Shown piece by piece: positions 1 to 9,504 of a stretch of DNA of 35,096 bases. Source of the DNA: an uncultured Lachnospiraceae bacterium (lineage in GTDB: Bacteria > Bacillota > Clostridia > Lachnospirales > Lachnospiraceae). The notes under the pieces were generated by a model. It worked only from the letters and a program-made list of their open reading frames with translations, was not told the origin of the DNA and did not search any database. The translations under genes were made by a program, and so were the position numbers. The first letter of the stretch is position 1; every line of letters starts with the position of its first letter. The stretch is taken from positions 1 through 35,096 of the forward strand of contig OMUP01000045.1 in NCBI GenBank assembly GCA_900314255.1, written 5' to 3'.

Positions 1-23
1 TCCGAAGACGAGTTTTTTCAGGT

Positions 24-60
24 GGGGCTGCAGCTATGAATTTGCAACAGCCCCTTTTTA
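24..60 (+). terminator. Rho-independent terminator, plus strand
   Basis: A GC-rich stem (GGGGCTG at 24-30 with CAGCCCC at 48-54) is followed directly by TTTTTA. The T tract is on the plus strand, so it most likely ends a plus-strand gene lying before the window. In the minus direction the hairpin follows the DUF308 gene but has no U tract after it. Confidence 0.6.
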
Positions 61-79
61 TGTGCAAGTGTTTGCCGAT

Positions 80-622
80 TTACCGCTTTTCTCCGATCGC
101 GCTCAGGCCGATGATAACACTCTCAATGCCCAGGAGCACGAGGAACAGACCGATCAGCCAGCTGGCAGATACAAGCGCATACTTAGGACTGATGATCATC
201 AGAATAGAAAGGAACAGGCCGAAAATGTTCAGAACCATCGTTGCAATATAAGCTCCGTTTCCGGCCGTCGACCGAATCAGACCGGCGTGAGAAAGCCCCG
301 ATATACAGTGCGTTACAAACCAGAGCGGAAACAGAAACGCCACGATCCACTGTCCCATTCCCGGCGCCAGCATAAGCATGACGCCGGCCATCAGGCTCAC
401 GGTCCCGGTCACAAGTGAAATGGTCGGGCCGATGCCGGTGCGGCGGCTCACTTTCATGAAGAAAATGATGTCGACAATTCCGGTTATGACAGCGATGATT
501 CCATACAAAAAGATCAGGCCGGAGATAAATTCTGCAGGCTTAACAAAACTGAGGACGCCCAGTATGATCATCAGAATTCCGGTGATAAGCTCCATCCAGC
601 CAAATCCGGATCTGTTTTTCAC
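80..622 (-). CDS. HdeD/DUF308-family integral membrane protein
   Basis: This 180-residue protein is almost entirely hydrophobic, with about six membrane segments in pairs (roughly residues 10-27, 33-52, 65-85, 90-108, 125-143, 150-172). That layout and the glycine-rich turns fit the DUF308/HdeD family of small membrane proteins. HdeD is linked to acid stress in enterics, but the family has no general biochemical role. Its ATG overlaps the ftsH stop codon by 4 bp (ATGA), so the two are probably translationally coupled and co-transcribed. The link to FtsH suggests membrane stress or an FtsH partner or substrate, which is inference only. Confidence 0.75.
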   Translation of the reverse strand: MKNRSGFGWMELITGILMIILGVLSFVKPAEFISGLIFLYGIIAVITGIVDIIFFMKVSRRTGIGPTISLVTGTVSLMAGVMLMLAPGMGQWIVAFLFPLWFVTHCISGLSHAGLIRSTAGNGAYIATMVLNIFGLFLSILMIISPKYALVSASWLIGLFLVLLGIESVIIGLSAIGEKR

Positions 623-2448
623 GCCGATGCACCTTCCTTCTCATTTACAATCCGCATAAACTCTTCACCGGTGATTGTCTCTTTTTCATACAGATACCCG
701 GCCAGCCTGTCAAGCAGCGGCCTGTTTTCCTGCAGCATCTTTTTGGCCTTTTCATGCTGCTCACGAACGATATCAACAACCTTCCTGTCGATCTGCGTCT
801 GCGTCTCCGGTGAGCAGGCAAGCGTCGTATCGCCGCCCAGGTACTGATTCTGGACATTTTCCATGGCAACCATGTCAAATGTGTCACTCATGCCGTAGCG
901 TGTGATCATCGCGCGCGCCAGTTTCGTGGCCTGCTCGATGTCGTTTGAGGCCCCAGTTGTGACAAGTCCGAAGACCACTTCCTCTGCCGCACGGCCGCCG
1001 GTCAGCGTCGTTATCTTGTTCATCAGTTCTTCCTTCGACAGAAGATACTTGTCTCCCTGCTCCACCTGCATGGTGTAGCCAAGAGCGCCTGAAGTTCTTG
1101 GAATGATGGTGATCTTCTGAACCGGTGCGGAATGGGACTGAAGAGCAGCGACAAGCGCGTGTCCGATTTCGTGGTATGCGACCACCTTTTTCTCCTGATC
1201 GGAAAGGACGGTGCCTTTTTTCTGATACCCGGCAATGACAACCTCAATGCTTTCCTCGAGATCCGCCTCCGTCACGGCCGACCGTTTGTCGCGCACTGCG
1301 CGCAGAGCCGCCTCATTGACAATGTTGGCCAGTTCGGCACCGGATGCGCCGGCGGCCATACGGGCGATGGTATGAAAATCCACATCATCCGCCTTCTTGA
1401 TTTTTCTGGCGTGTACTTTCAGAATCGCCTCACGGCCTTTGAGGTCCGGCAGTTCGACCGGAACCCGTCTGTCAAAACGCCCCGGTCTGGTGAGCGCCGG
1501 ATCCAGCGACTCCGGACGGTTGGTGGCTGCCAGAATGATGACGCCATTGTTGCCTTCAAAGCCGTCCATCTCCGTGAGCAGCTGATTCAGCGTCTGCTCG
1601 CGCTCATCGTTTCCGCCTACCTGACCGCTGCGCTTTCCGCCGATGGCATCGATCTCATCAATGAAGACAATACAAGGGGCTTTCTCCTTGGCCTGCCGGA
1701 ACAGATCGCGGACCTTGGCCGCACCGGCACCGACAAACATTTCGACAAATTCTGAACCTGCGATGGAGAAGAACGGAACTCCTGCTTCTCCTGCTACAGC
1801 CTTGGCGAGCATTGTCTTACCAGTACCCGGAGGCCCGACAAGAAGAACACCTTTGGGAAGCGTCGCTCCGATATCTGTGTATTTCTTCGGGTCATGCAGA
1901 TAATCGACTATCTCGGCCAGATTTTCCTTGGCCTCGTCCTCTCCCGCCACGTCGTCAAACTTGATTCCGGATGAAGACGGAACATAGACTCGCGCATTGC
2001 TCTTGCCCATGCCGAACGCCATGGAGTTTTTCCCTCCCAGCTGTTCGGCCAGCCGCCGGCTCAGATACTGCCCGAGAGCGATGAAAATCACAACAGGCAG
2101 GACAAAGGACACCAGAAACGTCACCAGAGGCGATGTCTGCCGGTCGATATTCTTCGTGAAAGTGGCGCCGGAATCATACAGCCGCTGTGTGAGATTCGGG
2201 TCATTCATGGCGCCGGTTTTGTACACTTTGCTCTGATCTTTGTTTGTGAAGATAATTTCGTTGTCATCCACCTCTACAAGGCCGATTTCCTTGTTGTTGG
2301 TCATTTCCATGAAGGTGCCGTAATCCGTCTCTTCAATACGGGAGTTCTGGATCAGCGGAGTAATGATCAGATTAAAAAGTATCAGGATCAGAAATACGAT
2401 CCCGTAGTAATAGATCAGAGGCTTTTTTGGTGATTTTACCTCTTTCAT
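619..2448 (-). CDS. ftsH: ATP-dependent zinc metalloprotease FtsH
   Basis: FtsH is a membrane-anchored AAA+ protease that degrades misassembled membrane proteins and short-lived regulators. At 609 residues it has the usual domains: a first membrane segment near residues 10-30, a short extracytoplasmic domain, a second membrane segment near 105-127, and an AAA ATPase with Walker A GPPGTGKT and Walker [10 protein letters not shown]. The peptidase domain has the zinc motif HEIGH near residue 427 and the downstream [11 protein letters not shown] region that supplies the third ligand. The start has a good AAGGAG site. A promoter lies just upstream, and the gene is separated from tetR by a terminator. 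It overlaps the following DUF308 gene by 4 bp. Confidence 0.97.
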   Translation of the reverse strand: MKEVKSPKKPLIYYYGIVFLILILFNLIITPLIQNSRIEETDYGTFMEMTNNKEIGLVEVDDNEIIFTNKDQSKVYKTGAMNDPNLTQRLYDSGATFTKNIDRQTSPLVTFLVSFVLPVVIFIALGQYLSRRLAEQLGGKNSMAFGMGKSNARVYVPSSSGIKFDDVAGEDEAKENLAEIVDYLHDPKKYTDIGATLPKGVLLVGPPGTGKTMLAKAVAGEAGVPFFSIAGSEFVEMFVGAGAAKVRDLFRQAKEKAPCIVFIDEIDAIGGKRSGQVGGNDEREQTLNQLLTEMDGFEGNNGVIILAATNRPESLDPALTRPGRFDRRVPVELPDLKGREAILKVHARKIKKADDVDFHTIARMAAGASGAELANIVNEAALRAVRDKRSAVTEADLEESIEVVIAGYQKKGTVLSDQEKKVVAYHEIGHALVAALQSHSAPVQKITIIPRTSGALGYTMQVEQGDKYLLSKEELMNKITTLTGGRAAEEVVFGLVTTGASNDIEQATKLARAMITRYGMSDTFDMVAMENVQNQYLGGDTTLACSPETQTQIDRKVVDIVREQHEKAKKMLQENRPLLDRLAGYLYEKETITGEEFMRIVNEKEGASA

Positions 2449-2477
2449 GAGAAACTCCTTTCTACATCTTTTCTTTC

Positions 2478-2506
2478 AGATTAGCCATAATGACATATTG
2501 TTACAA
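2478..2506 (-). promoter_or_regulatory. Putative sigma-A promoter of ftsH-DUF308
   Basis: On the minus strand a -35 TTGTAA (2506-2501) and a -10 TAATCT (2483-2478) are separated by 17 bp. They lie just downstream of the tetR terminator and about 30 bp before the ftsH start. The match to consensus is moderate. Confidence 0.5.
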
Positions 2507-2530
2507 CTTACAGTTTCTTCCGTTTTGTAC

Positions 2531-2563
2531 AAAAAGCCGGAGCATCTGAGATGCCCCGGCTTA
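2531..2563 (-). terminator. Rho-independent terminator after tetR
   Basis: On the minus strand AAGCCGGGGCAT pairs with AUGCUCCGGCUU (one G-U pair, tight loop) and is followed by a run of U. It lies 3 bp beyond the tetR stop and closes the maf-to-tetR gene cluster. Confidence 0.85.
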
Positions 2564-2565
2564 TA

Positions 2566-3105
2566 TCACTGTTTATCAGGCCTGATCTGGCCGGACATCA
2601 GTCTGTATATAACGTGGCTGATCATTTCCACGGAATCACTGTCCCTGGGCGTCCATCCCCGGATAATGCCCATGATTGCCTGGGAATTGTAACGAATGAT
2701 CACATCCAGTTCCTCCGGTGTCTGGCTGACATACAGATGCTTTTTCTCAACTACCGTGTGGAAGAAGCCATATACATACTGCGTGACGATATGTTCAAGT
2801 TCCTGCCCGTAACTGCTGGAAAGTCCTCTCTGAATGATCGGTGTGAAAGCCGCCAGTTCCTTCATCCATTCGCAGAATTTCTGCTCAGGATCATCCGCTG
2901 TGATAAATTCCTGCAGAATCCGATCCGTATCCTGCTCCAGCGCCCACTTCAGAAGCGAAGGAATATCATCGAAATGATAATAAAATGTCTGCCTGGTGAT
3001 ATGACATTCCTCGACAATATCACTGACCGTAAGTTTTTTGCCGTTTTGTGTCAGCATCAGCTTTTTTGCGGCTTCTGCGATTTTATTTTTCATGTCCCTG
3101 GCCAT
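2566..3105 (-). CDS. TetR/AcrR-family transcriptional regulator
   Basis: This 179-residue protein has an N-terminal TetR helix-turn-helix (residues about 5-50, including LTVSDIVEECHITRQTFYYH) and an all-helical C-terminal half. The C-terminal half resembles the DhaS-like TetR_C_7 class, with a final region holding IMGIIRGW. The ligand and targets cannot be read from the sequence. A GGAGG site 8 bp before the ATG supports the start. It lies only 22 bp after parC with no visible promoter, so it is probably the last gene of the topoisomerase cluster. It is not next to a transporter or enzyme that would point to a target. Confidence 0.88.
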   Translation of the reverse strand: MARDMKNKIAEAAKKLMLTQNGKKLTVSDIVEECHITRQTFYYHFDDIPSLLKWALEQDTDRILQEFITADDPEQKFCEWMKELAAFTPIIQRGLSSSYGQELEHIVTQYVYGFFHTVVEKKHLYVSQTPEELDVIIRYNSQAIMGIIRGWTPRDSDSVEMISHVIYRLMSGQIRPDKQ

Positions 3106-3127
3106 ATTAAGCGCCTCCGGCTCGTGC

Positions 3128-5446
3128 TTATTTCTGTTTTGTTCCTTTTCCGCCTCTGTGAGACAGCTTCAGGCGTTCCAGATGAACATCCCGGCTTCCC
3201 ACACGGACAATTGTCTCATCACTTCCGCTGATCAGATAGACATCGCACACCTTGTCGTCATCCCCCAGCCTGATGCCGCGCACACCGATGGCATTCTTTT
3301 TCTGAAATGCGACTTCCGAAAGATGAAAACGGATCATCATATTCTCTTCCGTCTGAAGAATCACACTTGAGGTTGTGTTGACAGAAAGCTCTTCACCGAT
3401 CGTCCCATCCTCATTGAAATGCGAGGTCGAAATGCTCTGTGCATCTGTCGGCAGAACCTGGAGGACCTTGTCGCCTTCCGCAAGCTTTGTCGAAACGACA
3501 GTGCGCATCTGGGTGTCAAATTCACTGCCAGACACCAGCTTCACCATACCGCGCTGTGTGACAAACAGCAGACTCTGCTTCAGGAGAACCGAGCGCGGTT
3601 CAAGAAGAAGAATCTCTTCCCCGGAACTGTCATAATTTCCCAGGTTGTCAAGCGGCGTCCCCTTGTCTTTCATCCGGCCGAACGGAATGTCGCTGACCTT
3701 GATCTGGTGATACCGGCCGGTGTCGGTAAATACACCGATCCTGTCTGTGTTCAGAATCGGGAGACAGTAGCGGTACTTTTCCGGGATCTGATCCTGATTC
3801 CGCTCATATGTGGCTGCGTCGATAGTCTTGGCATACCCGAAGCGGTCCATCAGGAAATATACTTCCTGCTCTTCGGCCTTCTTCTCTTCCAGAACCGCCT
3901 GTTTTCCGTCTTCAATCACAGTCCGGCGGCCGCTTGCGTATGATTTCTTGATTTTCTGAAGATCGTCACGGATAACTTTGGCCATTTCTGTTTTAGAACC
4001 GAGAATTTTCTGATACCGCGCAATCTTCTCAAGGGATTCCTGGTACTCTTTTCTCAGCTGTTCGATCTCAAGTCCGATCAGCCGGTACATGCGCATCTCC
4101 AGAATAGCCGATGCCTGCCGCTCCGTAAAAGAGAAGCCGGAGGCTGCTTTTCTGGAAGCTTCCGATTTGAACCGGATGCCGTCTGTCGTCCCGTGAATCA
4201 GGCACTCCTTTGCCATGGAGATGTTTTTGCTGCCGCGAAGCACTTCAATGATGAGATCAATGCAGTCAACAGCCTTGATAAGGCCTTCCCGGATTTCCCG
4301 GGTTTCTTCTTCCTTTTTCAGAAGCGTGCTGTACTTTCTCTGTCCCATCTCGAAGCGGAAATCCAGATGGTATTTGAGAATATCGCCGAGCCCAAGCGTC
4401 TGCGGCCGGCCGTTTACGATGGCCAGTGTATTGACGCCGAACGTATCTTCCAGCTTGGTTTTCTTGTACAGAAGATTTTCCAGGTAATTGACATCGGCAT
4501 TTTTCTTCAGTTCAAGAACAATGCGGATTCCCTCCTTGGAGGAGGCATTTGTGATGTCAAGAACATCGGAAGCCTGCCGGCTCTCGATGAGATCCACGAC
4601 ATCATGAATAAACTTGCCGATGCCGGCGCCGATCATGGTGTACGGAATTTCCGTGATGACGAGCCGGTCATGTTCTCCGCGTTTCTGGGCCTTTTCAAAG
4701 GTCACCTTGCCGCGGATCTTGATTTTACCGGTTCCGCGCGTGTAAATGTCCTCGAGCTCCGATCGGTTGATTACGATACCGCCGGTCGGAAAATCCGGTC
4801 CCTTGCAGTACCGCAGAAGTTCACCTGTGGTGAGGACTTTTCCCTTCATCATACCGTCCAGGTATGCGCACTCTGCGTCGCATACCTCGCCGAGATTGTG
4901 CGGCGGCACATTTGTGACCATGCCGACTGCGATGCCGTCAGCGCCGTTGACGAGCAGATTCGGAATCCGTACCGGAAGAACCTCAGGCTCCCTCTCGGTC
5001 TCGTCAAAATTCGGAACAAAGTCCACGACATTTTTGTCCAGATCCGAAAGATAAACGTCCTGCGCGAACTTTGTCAGCCTCGCCTCGGTGTACCGCATGG
5101 CCGCCGCTCCGTCACCCTCTATGGATCCGAAGTTTCCATGGCCGTCAACCAGCGGCATGGCCTTCTTGAAGCCCTGGGCCATCACGACAAGCGTCTCATA
5201 GATGGAAGAATCACCGTGCGGGTGGTATTTACCCATGGCATCGCCGACGATTCTGGCTGATTTGCGGTGCGGCTTGTCATAGGTCAGTCCCAGCTGCTGC
5301 ATCGCGTATAATACCCGGCGCTGCACCGGCTTCAGGCCGTCCCGCACATCCGGAACGGCGCGGGAAGTTATGACACTCATCGAATAGTCGATGTAGGATT
5401 TCTGCATTACATCGGAATATTCGGTGGAAACAATCTGTTCAGACAT
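3128..5446 (-). CDS. parC: Type IIA DNA topoisomerase subunit A (ParC/GyrA family)
   Basis: This is the DNA breakage-reunion subunit. At 772 residues it has the N-terminal winged-helix/tower region with the catalytic tyrosine in AAAMRYTEARL (about residue 120), the quinolone-determining stretch GKYHPHGDSSIYETLV (Ser and Glu at the positions usually mutated in resistance), a coiled coil near 430-490, and a six-blade C-terminal domain from about 505. There is no GyrA box at the usual first-blade position, which favours ParC. However, an HRGGKG sequence resembling it lies in the last ten residues. The gene starts 15 bp after parE with a GGAGAG site. The name parC rests on the missing internal GyrA box and on the pairing; gyrA-like remains possible. 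Confidence 0.88.
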   Translation of the reverse strand: MSEQIVSTEYSDVMQKSYIDYSMSVITSRAVPDVRDGLKPVQRRVLYAMQQLGLTYDKPHRKSARIVGDAMGKYHPHGDSSIYETLVVMAQGFKKAMPLVDGHGNFGSIEGDGAAAMRYTEARLTKFAQDVYLSDLDKNVVDFVPNFDETEREPEVLPVRIPNLLVNGADGIAVGMVTNVPPHNLGEVCDAECAYLDGMMKGKVLTTGELLRYCKGPDFPTGGIVINRSELEDIYTRGTGKIKIRGKVTFEKAQKRGEHDRLVITEIPYTMIGAGIGKFIHDVVDLIESRQASDVLDITNASSKEGIRIVLELKKNADVNYLENLLYKKTKLEDTFGVNTLAIVNGRPQTLGLGDILKYHLDFRFEMGQRKYSTLLKKEEETREIREGLIKAVDCIDLIIEVLRGSKNISMAKECLIHGTTDGIRFKSEASRKAASGFSFTERQASAILEMRMYRLIGLEIEQLRKEYQESLEKIARYQKILGSKTEMAKVIRDDLQKIKKSYASGRRTVIEDGKQAVLEEKKAEEQEVYFLMDRFGYAKTIDAATYERNQDQIPEKYRYCLPILNTDRIGVFTDTGRYHQIKVSDIPFGRMKDKGTPLDNLGNYDSSGEEILLLEPRSVLLKQSLLFVTQRGMVKLVSGSEFDTQMRTVVSTKLAEGDKVLQVLPTDAQSISTSHFNEDGTIGEELSVNTTSSVILQTEENMMIRFHLSEVAFQKKNAIGVRGIRLGDDDKVCDVYLISGSDETIVRVGSRDVHLERLKLSHRGGKGTKQK

Positions 5447-5461
5447 GTACTTTCTCTCCGT

Positions 5462-7378
5462 TTATACGTCCAGCTCCGCCTCCGAGGCGTGCTTCTGAAT
5501 AAAATCCCTGCGCACGGTGACATCGGTGCCCATCAGCATTTCCGTCACATGGGCGGCCATCTGGGCGTCCTCGATTTCAACACGCTTGAGAATCCGGGTT
5601 TCCGGGTCAAGTGTCGTCTCCCAGAGCTGCTGGGGATCCATCTCGCCGAGTCCCTTGTAGCGCTGCAGAGTAAAGGATCCTTCCTTGTGCGTTTTTCTGT
5701 ACTTTTCCAGCGCCCGGTCATCATAGAGATACTCGCCGCGTCCGCGTTTCGGAACCACTTTGTAAAGCGGCGGCGTAGCCAGATAGACATGGCCTTCCTG
5801 GATCAGTTCGGGCATAAACCGGTAGAAAAATGTCAGAAGAAGCGTGTCAATATGCGCGCCGTCCACATCGGCATCGGTCATGATGATGATCTTGTTGTAG
5901 CGCAGGCGGCTGATGTCAAAGTCATTGCCATACCCTTCCATGAATCCGCAGCCGAAGGAATCGATCATCGTCTGGATCTCCGCATTGGCCAGCACTTTGT
6001 CGATCGAAGCCTTCTCGACGTTCAGAATCTTTCCGCGGATCGGCAGAATAGCCTGCGTACGTCTGTCTCTTGCTGTCTTGGCTGAACCGCCGGCGGAATC
6101 TCCCTCCACGATGAAAACTTCGCACTCCTCGGCATTCCTTGACTCGCAGTTGGCCAGTTTCCCGTTGCTGTCGATGGAAAACTTCGGTTTCACCAGGAGA
6201 TTTGTCTTCGCCTTTTCCTCTGCGTGGCGGATCTTTGCGGACTTCTGAGCGCAGCCGATGACTGCTTTCAGCGCCTCAAGGTTGCGGTCGAAGTAAAGCT
6301 GAAGCTCCTCCCCCGTCACATTGCCGACCGCCGTGCCGGCATCCGGATTGTCAAGCTTTGTCTTTGTCTGTCCCTCAAACCGCGGATTCGGGTGCTTGAT
6401 GGCGATGATGGCTGTCATACCGTTGCGCACGTCGGCGCCGGTGAAGTTGCTGTCTTTGTCCTTGAGTATGCCGAGCTCTCTCGCGTACTGATTGATCACC
6501 TGCGTGAAACGCGCCTTGTAAGCTGACACATGCGTGCCGCCTTCCTGCGTGTAGATATTGTTGCAGAATCCGAGAATGTTCTCCTCAAATTCATTGACAA
6601 ACTGAAAGGCAACTTCCACGTCGATGCCGTCACTCTTCCGATGATAAGAGATAATGTCTGTCACCGTCTCCTTGCCCTTGTTAAGGTCACGGATAAAGGC
6701 TTTGAGACCATCCTCCTCGTGATAGATAAAACTTTCCGGCGCGTCCGGCTTCCGGTTGTCATTATAGTGTATGGTCAGTCCCGGATTCAGATATGCGCAC
6801 TCGTGGAAACGGCTCTGAAGCGCCTCACTCTTGAACCATGTCTTTTCAAAAATCTCATCATCCGGCAGAAAGGAAATCGTCGTGCCGGTGTCTTTTTTGC
6901 GGCATGTCCCGATCTTCGTGAGCGGCGTTACCGTTTTTCCTTTTTCGTAGCGCTGATGCCAAACTTCGCCGTCGACTTTCACCGTAACTTCCAGCCACTT
7001 AGAAAGTGCGTTGACCACCGAAGCGCCGACACCGTGCAGTCCGCCGGAAATCTTGTAGCCATTTCCGCCGAATTTGCCGCCGGCGTGAAGCACGGTGAAC
7101 ACGACTTCAACAGCCGGTTTACCGGTCTGCTTCTGAATCCCGACCGGAATGCCCCGCCCGTTGTCAGAAACGACGGCCGATCCGTCCGGACTCAGTGTGA
7201 TGTCAATATCCGTGCAGTACCCGGCCAGATGCTCGTCGACCGAGTTGTCCATGATTTCATAGATCAGATGATCCAGCCCCTTAGTCCCGACACTTCCGAT
7301 ATACATGCCGGGGCGCATGCGCACGGCCTCCAGTCCCTGAAGAACCTCAATACTGTTTGCGTTATACTGCTCAGCCAT
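5462..7378 (-). CDS. parE: Type IIA DNA topoisomerase subunit B (GyrB/ParE family)
   Basis: This is the ATPase subunit that drives strand passage by the A subunit encoded next to it. Its 638 residues contain a GHKL ATPase domain (EIMDNSVDEHLAGY, DNGRGIPVG, GGLHGVGASVVNALS), a transducer domain (about 225-395), and a TOPRIM domain with EGDSAGGSA and DADVDGAHID, ending in QRYKGLGEMD. It lacks the large insertion of proteobacterial GyrB. Several motifs look more like GyrB than ParE. With a ParC-like partner and no dnaA-recF neighbours, it is best read as the second, topoisomerase-IV-type pair common in Clostridia. The parE/gyrB name is uncertain; the family is not. Confidence 0.88.
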   Translation of the reverse strand: MAEQYNANSIEVLQGLEAVRMRPGMYIGSVGTKGLDHLIYEIMDNSVDEHLAGYCTDIDITLSPDGSAVVSDNGRGIPVGIQKQTGKPAVEVVFTVLHAGGKFGGNGYKISGGLHGVGASVVNALSKWLEVTVKVDGEVWHQRYEKGKTVTPLTKIGTCRKKDTGTTISFLPDDEIFEKTWFKSEALQSRFHECAYLNPGLTIHYNDNRKPDAPESFIYHEEDGLKAFIRDLNKGKETVTDIISYHRKSDGIDVEVAFQFVNEFEENILGFCNNIYTQEGGTHVSAYKARFTQVINQYARELGILKDKDSNFTGADVRNGMTAIIAIKHPNPRFEGQTKTKLDNPDAGTAVGNVTGEELQLYFDRNLEALKAVIGCAQKSAKIRHAEEKAKTNLLVKPKFSIDSNGKLANCESRNAEECEVFIVEGDSAGGSAKTARDRRTQAILPIRGKILNVEKASIDKVLANAEIQTMIDSFGCGFMEGYGNDFDISRLRYNKIIIMTDADVDGAHIDTLLLTFFYRFMPELIQEGHVYLATPPLYKVVPKRGRGEYLYDDRALEKYRKTHKEGSFTLQRYKGLGEMDPQQLWETTLDPETRILKRVEIEDAQMAAHVTEMLMGTDVTVRRDFIQKHASEAELDV

Positions 7379-7392
7379 TCAAAATCCTTATC

Positions 7393-8406
7393 TTACGAAA
7401 AATACTCGTCATACACATCGGTAAATGTTACCGCAGGATCCGGAAGAGATGTGATGTCGATCCGGTTCCAGAACAATGTGTTTACTTCTATATATGTGGT
7501 ATCAAGCACCGGAGAGAGAATCGTATTGAATTGTGCAAGGACTTTCTCGTTCTTCAGCCTTGTGATATTGGCTTCCGTCCGGTTCGCCTCATTGTCACTC
7601 AGACAGTGGATGATGTAATACCGGTCTCCTGACGCGATGATATCAGAGTTTTCACCTGTCGTCAGATCGAATGCAGCCTCCTCAAACGAACTCTCGGTCA
7701 TCCCGCGCACAAGCTCCGTCTCCTCAGGCGAAAGATCCTGTTCTTCCTGGCAGGCAGCTATAAATGTCTGCCCTGCATCAATCTTCGCCTTAAGCCGCTG
7801 CGCTTCTTCCTCCGATGTGGCTGCGATATACTGAATATCGATCACTCTGGCTTCATCGGCGCTCACTTCTGTCGTCGCATCAATGCCGGCCGTGACCGTA
7901 TCATAGTACTTGTATGCAACCGCAAACTGCCGGAACATCTCTGTCATATTTTCTTCCGTCAGTCCCAGTGCCTCGCGGTTTGCCTCCGGCGTAAGCGAAA
8001 GATACCGGACCGCCGCCAGTGAGGCCTCTGACTCCTCAGCGTCCGAGAGCACAATGCCCTCCTTCTCTGCGACTGCATTCAGCAGTGCGACACGGCCCAG
8101 CATCTGCTGAACCTGATCTCTGGCGTACTCTTCCATAGTCGTTCCGTCCGGCGTAGTCTCGTTCCAGATCTCCTCGCCGAAAATATCCCGGTACTCCTGA
8201 TGGATCTCCGAAAGCAGCACTCTTCCGGCAGCCATGGATACCGTCTGATTATCAGCCCGCAGCATCGTATTCGGAAGCAGGCCGAACGTGAAATACAGCG
8301 GATTGCCATTGAAAAAAAGAATATATACGATCAGAACGACGACGGCGATCGGAATCGCGAGAACTCCATAACGCCGCCCCGTCTGTCTTTCCTTGCCATG
8401 TTTCAT
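7393..8406 (-). CDS. Membrane-anchored parvulin-type peptidyl-prolyl isomerase-like protein
   Basis: This 337-residue protein is predicted to sit outside the membrane, anchored by one N-terminal hydrophobic segment (about residues 14-33) after a short basic stretch. The middle resembles SurA/PrsA chaperone helices. The part after residue about 190 resembles a divergent PPIC rotamase domain (FEEAAFDLTTGENSDII, then a YYIIHCL strand). No lipobox cysteine is seen, so it is not a PrsA lipoprotein. The start is placed at the second ATG (8406) because GGGAGAG lies 5 bp before it; the first ATG (8424) overlaps the rlmH stop but has no good site. Isomerase activity is inferred. Confidence 0.7.
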   Translation of the reverse strand: MKHGKERQTGRRYGVLAIPIAVVVLIVYILFFNGNPLYFTFGLLPNTMLRADNQTVSMAAGRVLLSEIHQEYRDIFGEEIWNETTPDGTTMEEYARDQVQQMLGRVALLNAVAEKEGIVLSDAEESEASLAAVRYLSLTPEANREALGLTEENMTEMFRQFAVAYKYYDTVTAGIDATTEVSADEARVIDIQYIAATSEEEAQRLKAKIDAGQTFIAACQEEQDLSPEETELVRGMTESSFEEAAFDLTTGENSDIIASGDRYYIIHCLSDNEANRTEANITRLKNEKVLAQFNTILSPVLDTTYIEVNTLFWNRIDITSLPDPAVTFTDVYDEYFS

Positions 8407-8420
8407 GTCATCTCTCCCGG

Positions 8421-8900
8421 TCATTTGTGGTATGGCTCATGATGCATGATCTTGAACCAGCGGTAAATCTGCTCCGCCAGAATCACGCGCATGAGCTGGT
8501 GCGGAAATGTAAACGAAGAAAAAGAAAGCTGCTCGTCGGCACGCGCCAGTACCGCTCCGGACAGTCCGAGCGATCCTCCGATGACAAATGTCACCGAACT
8601 CTTCCCGTGCAGCATCAGATCCGAAAGATGCCGGCTGTAGCATTCTGAATCCCAGTTCTTACCGCCGATTGCAAGCGCAACGACATAGTCGTCCGGGCGG
8701 ATGCGGGCCAGAAGCCTTTTGCCTTCCGTCCGGCGGATTGCTTCCTCTTCAGCCGGAGAAGCTGTCTGCGGTGTGTTTTCGTCCGCCACCTCGGCGACCT
8801 CAAACGTACAGAAACGGGAGAGGCGTCTGGCGTATTCCGCGCAGGCATCCCGGTAAAATTTCTCCTTGATCTTTCCGGCGCATAAAATGGTTATTTTCAT
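8421..8900 (-). CDS. rlmH: 23S rRNA (pseudouridine1915-N3)-methyltransferase RlmH
   Basis: RlmH is a SPOUT methyltransferase that methylates pseudouridine 1915 in helix 69 of 23S rRNA on the assembled 70S ribosome. The length (159 residues) is exactly that of the family. The knotted C-terminal half has FVIGGSLGLS and the conserved FPHQLMRVILAEQIYRWFKI stretch, and the protein ends in YHK as usual. The ATG follows the maf stop directly, and the RlmH stop lies inside the next reading frame, so these genes form one tight operon. Confidence 0.97.
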   Translation of the reverse strand: MKITILCAGKIKEKFYRDACAEYARRLSRFCTFEVAEVADENTPQTASPAEEEAIRRTEGKRLLARIRPDDYVVALAIGGKNWDSECYSRHLSDLMLHGKSSVTFVIGGSLGLSGAVLARADEQLSFSSFTFPHQLMRVILAEQIYRWFKIMHHEPYHK

Positions 8901-9479
8901 TTATTCAAATCCAAAGGTCTTGAGGACCTGCCAGAGATGACACACAGGAAGCCCCACCACATTGAAATAATCGCCCTGAATGCCGGAAATATAACGGCTG
9001 AACCGTCCCTGAATACCGTAACCGCCTGCCTTGTCATATGGTTCCCGGCTGCATGTGTAGCCTTCGATCTCCTCTGCGCTCATCGGGAGTACAGAAACAA
9101 GGGTCTTTTCAAAAAAGCTGACCTCGCGCTCAGCATCCAGCACCGTCACGCCGCTGACCACGGCATGCGTATGCCCGGAAAGGCGGCTGATCATCCGAAA
9201 CGCCTCCTGCCTGTCTTTTGGCTTGCCGAATTCCTCGTCATCCAGCCATACAGAAGTATCGGCGCTGATCAGAATAACCTCCTGCCTGCGCACCTCCGTA
9301 AGCCGGTTCCAGACCGCATATGCCTTGCGTTTTGAAAGTTCTTCGGCAAACTGCCCTGCATCGCTGCAGCTGCATGTCTCGTCAGCTTCGCTTTTTATAA
9401 TCTCAAACTCAGGAACCAGCAGCCTTAGCAGCTCCTGCCGCCTTGGCGAACCGGAGCACAGTATTACTGTCTTGTCCAT
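8901..9479 (-). CDS. maf: Maf-family nucleoside triphosphate pyrophosphatase
   Basis: Maf proteins hydrolyse non-canonical or excess (d)NTPs such as dTTP and UTP to monophosphates and affect septation when overproduced. This 192-residue protein has the N-terminal signature LCSGSPRRQELL, the ADTSVWLDDEEFGKPKD region with the catalytic acidic residue, and PYDKAGGYGIQG near residue 150. A GGTG-type site precedes the ATG. It is probably the first gene of a run with rlmH, the PPIase-like gene, parE, parC and tetR, all within 22 bp of one another. The exact nucleotide preference cannot be assigned. Confidence 0.95.
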   Translation of the reverse strand: MDKTVILCSGSPRRQELLRLLVPEFEIIKSEADETCSCSDAGQFAEELSKRKAYAVWNRLTEVRRQEVILISADTSVWLDDEEFGKPKDRQEAFRMISRLSGHTHAVVSGVTVLDAEREVSFFEKTLVSVLPMSAEEIEGYTCSREPYDKAGGYGIQGRFSRYISGIQGDYFNVVGLPVCHLWQVLKTFGFE

Positions 9480-9504
9480 TATTCACCTGAAAAAATCCGA
9501 ATCA

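Noticed and set aside
4193..5260. Long plus-strand frames opposite parC, parE (6530-7618) and leuA (10055-11365).
   Set aside because: They are shadows of well-identified minus-strand genes, have no ribosome sites and resemble no protein family.
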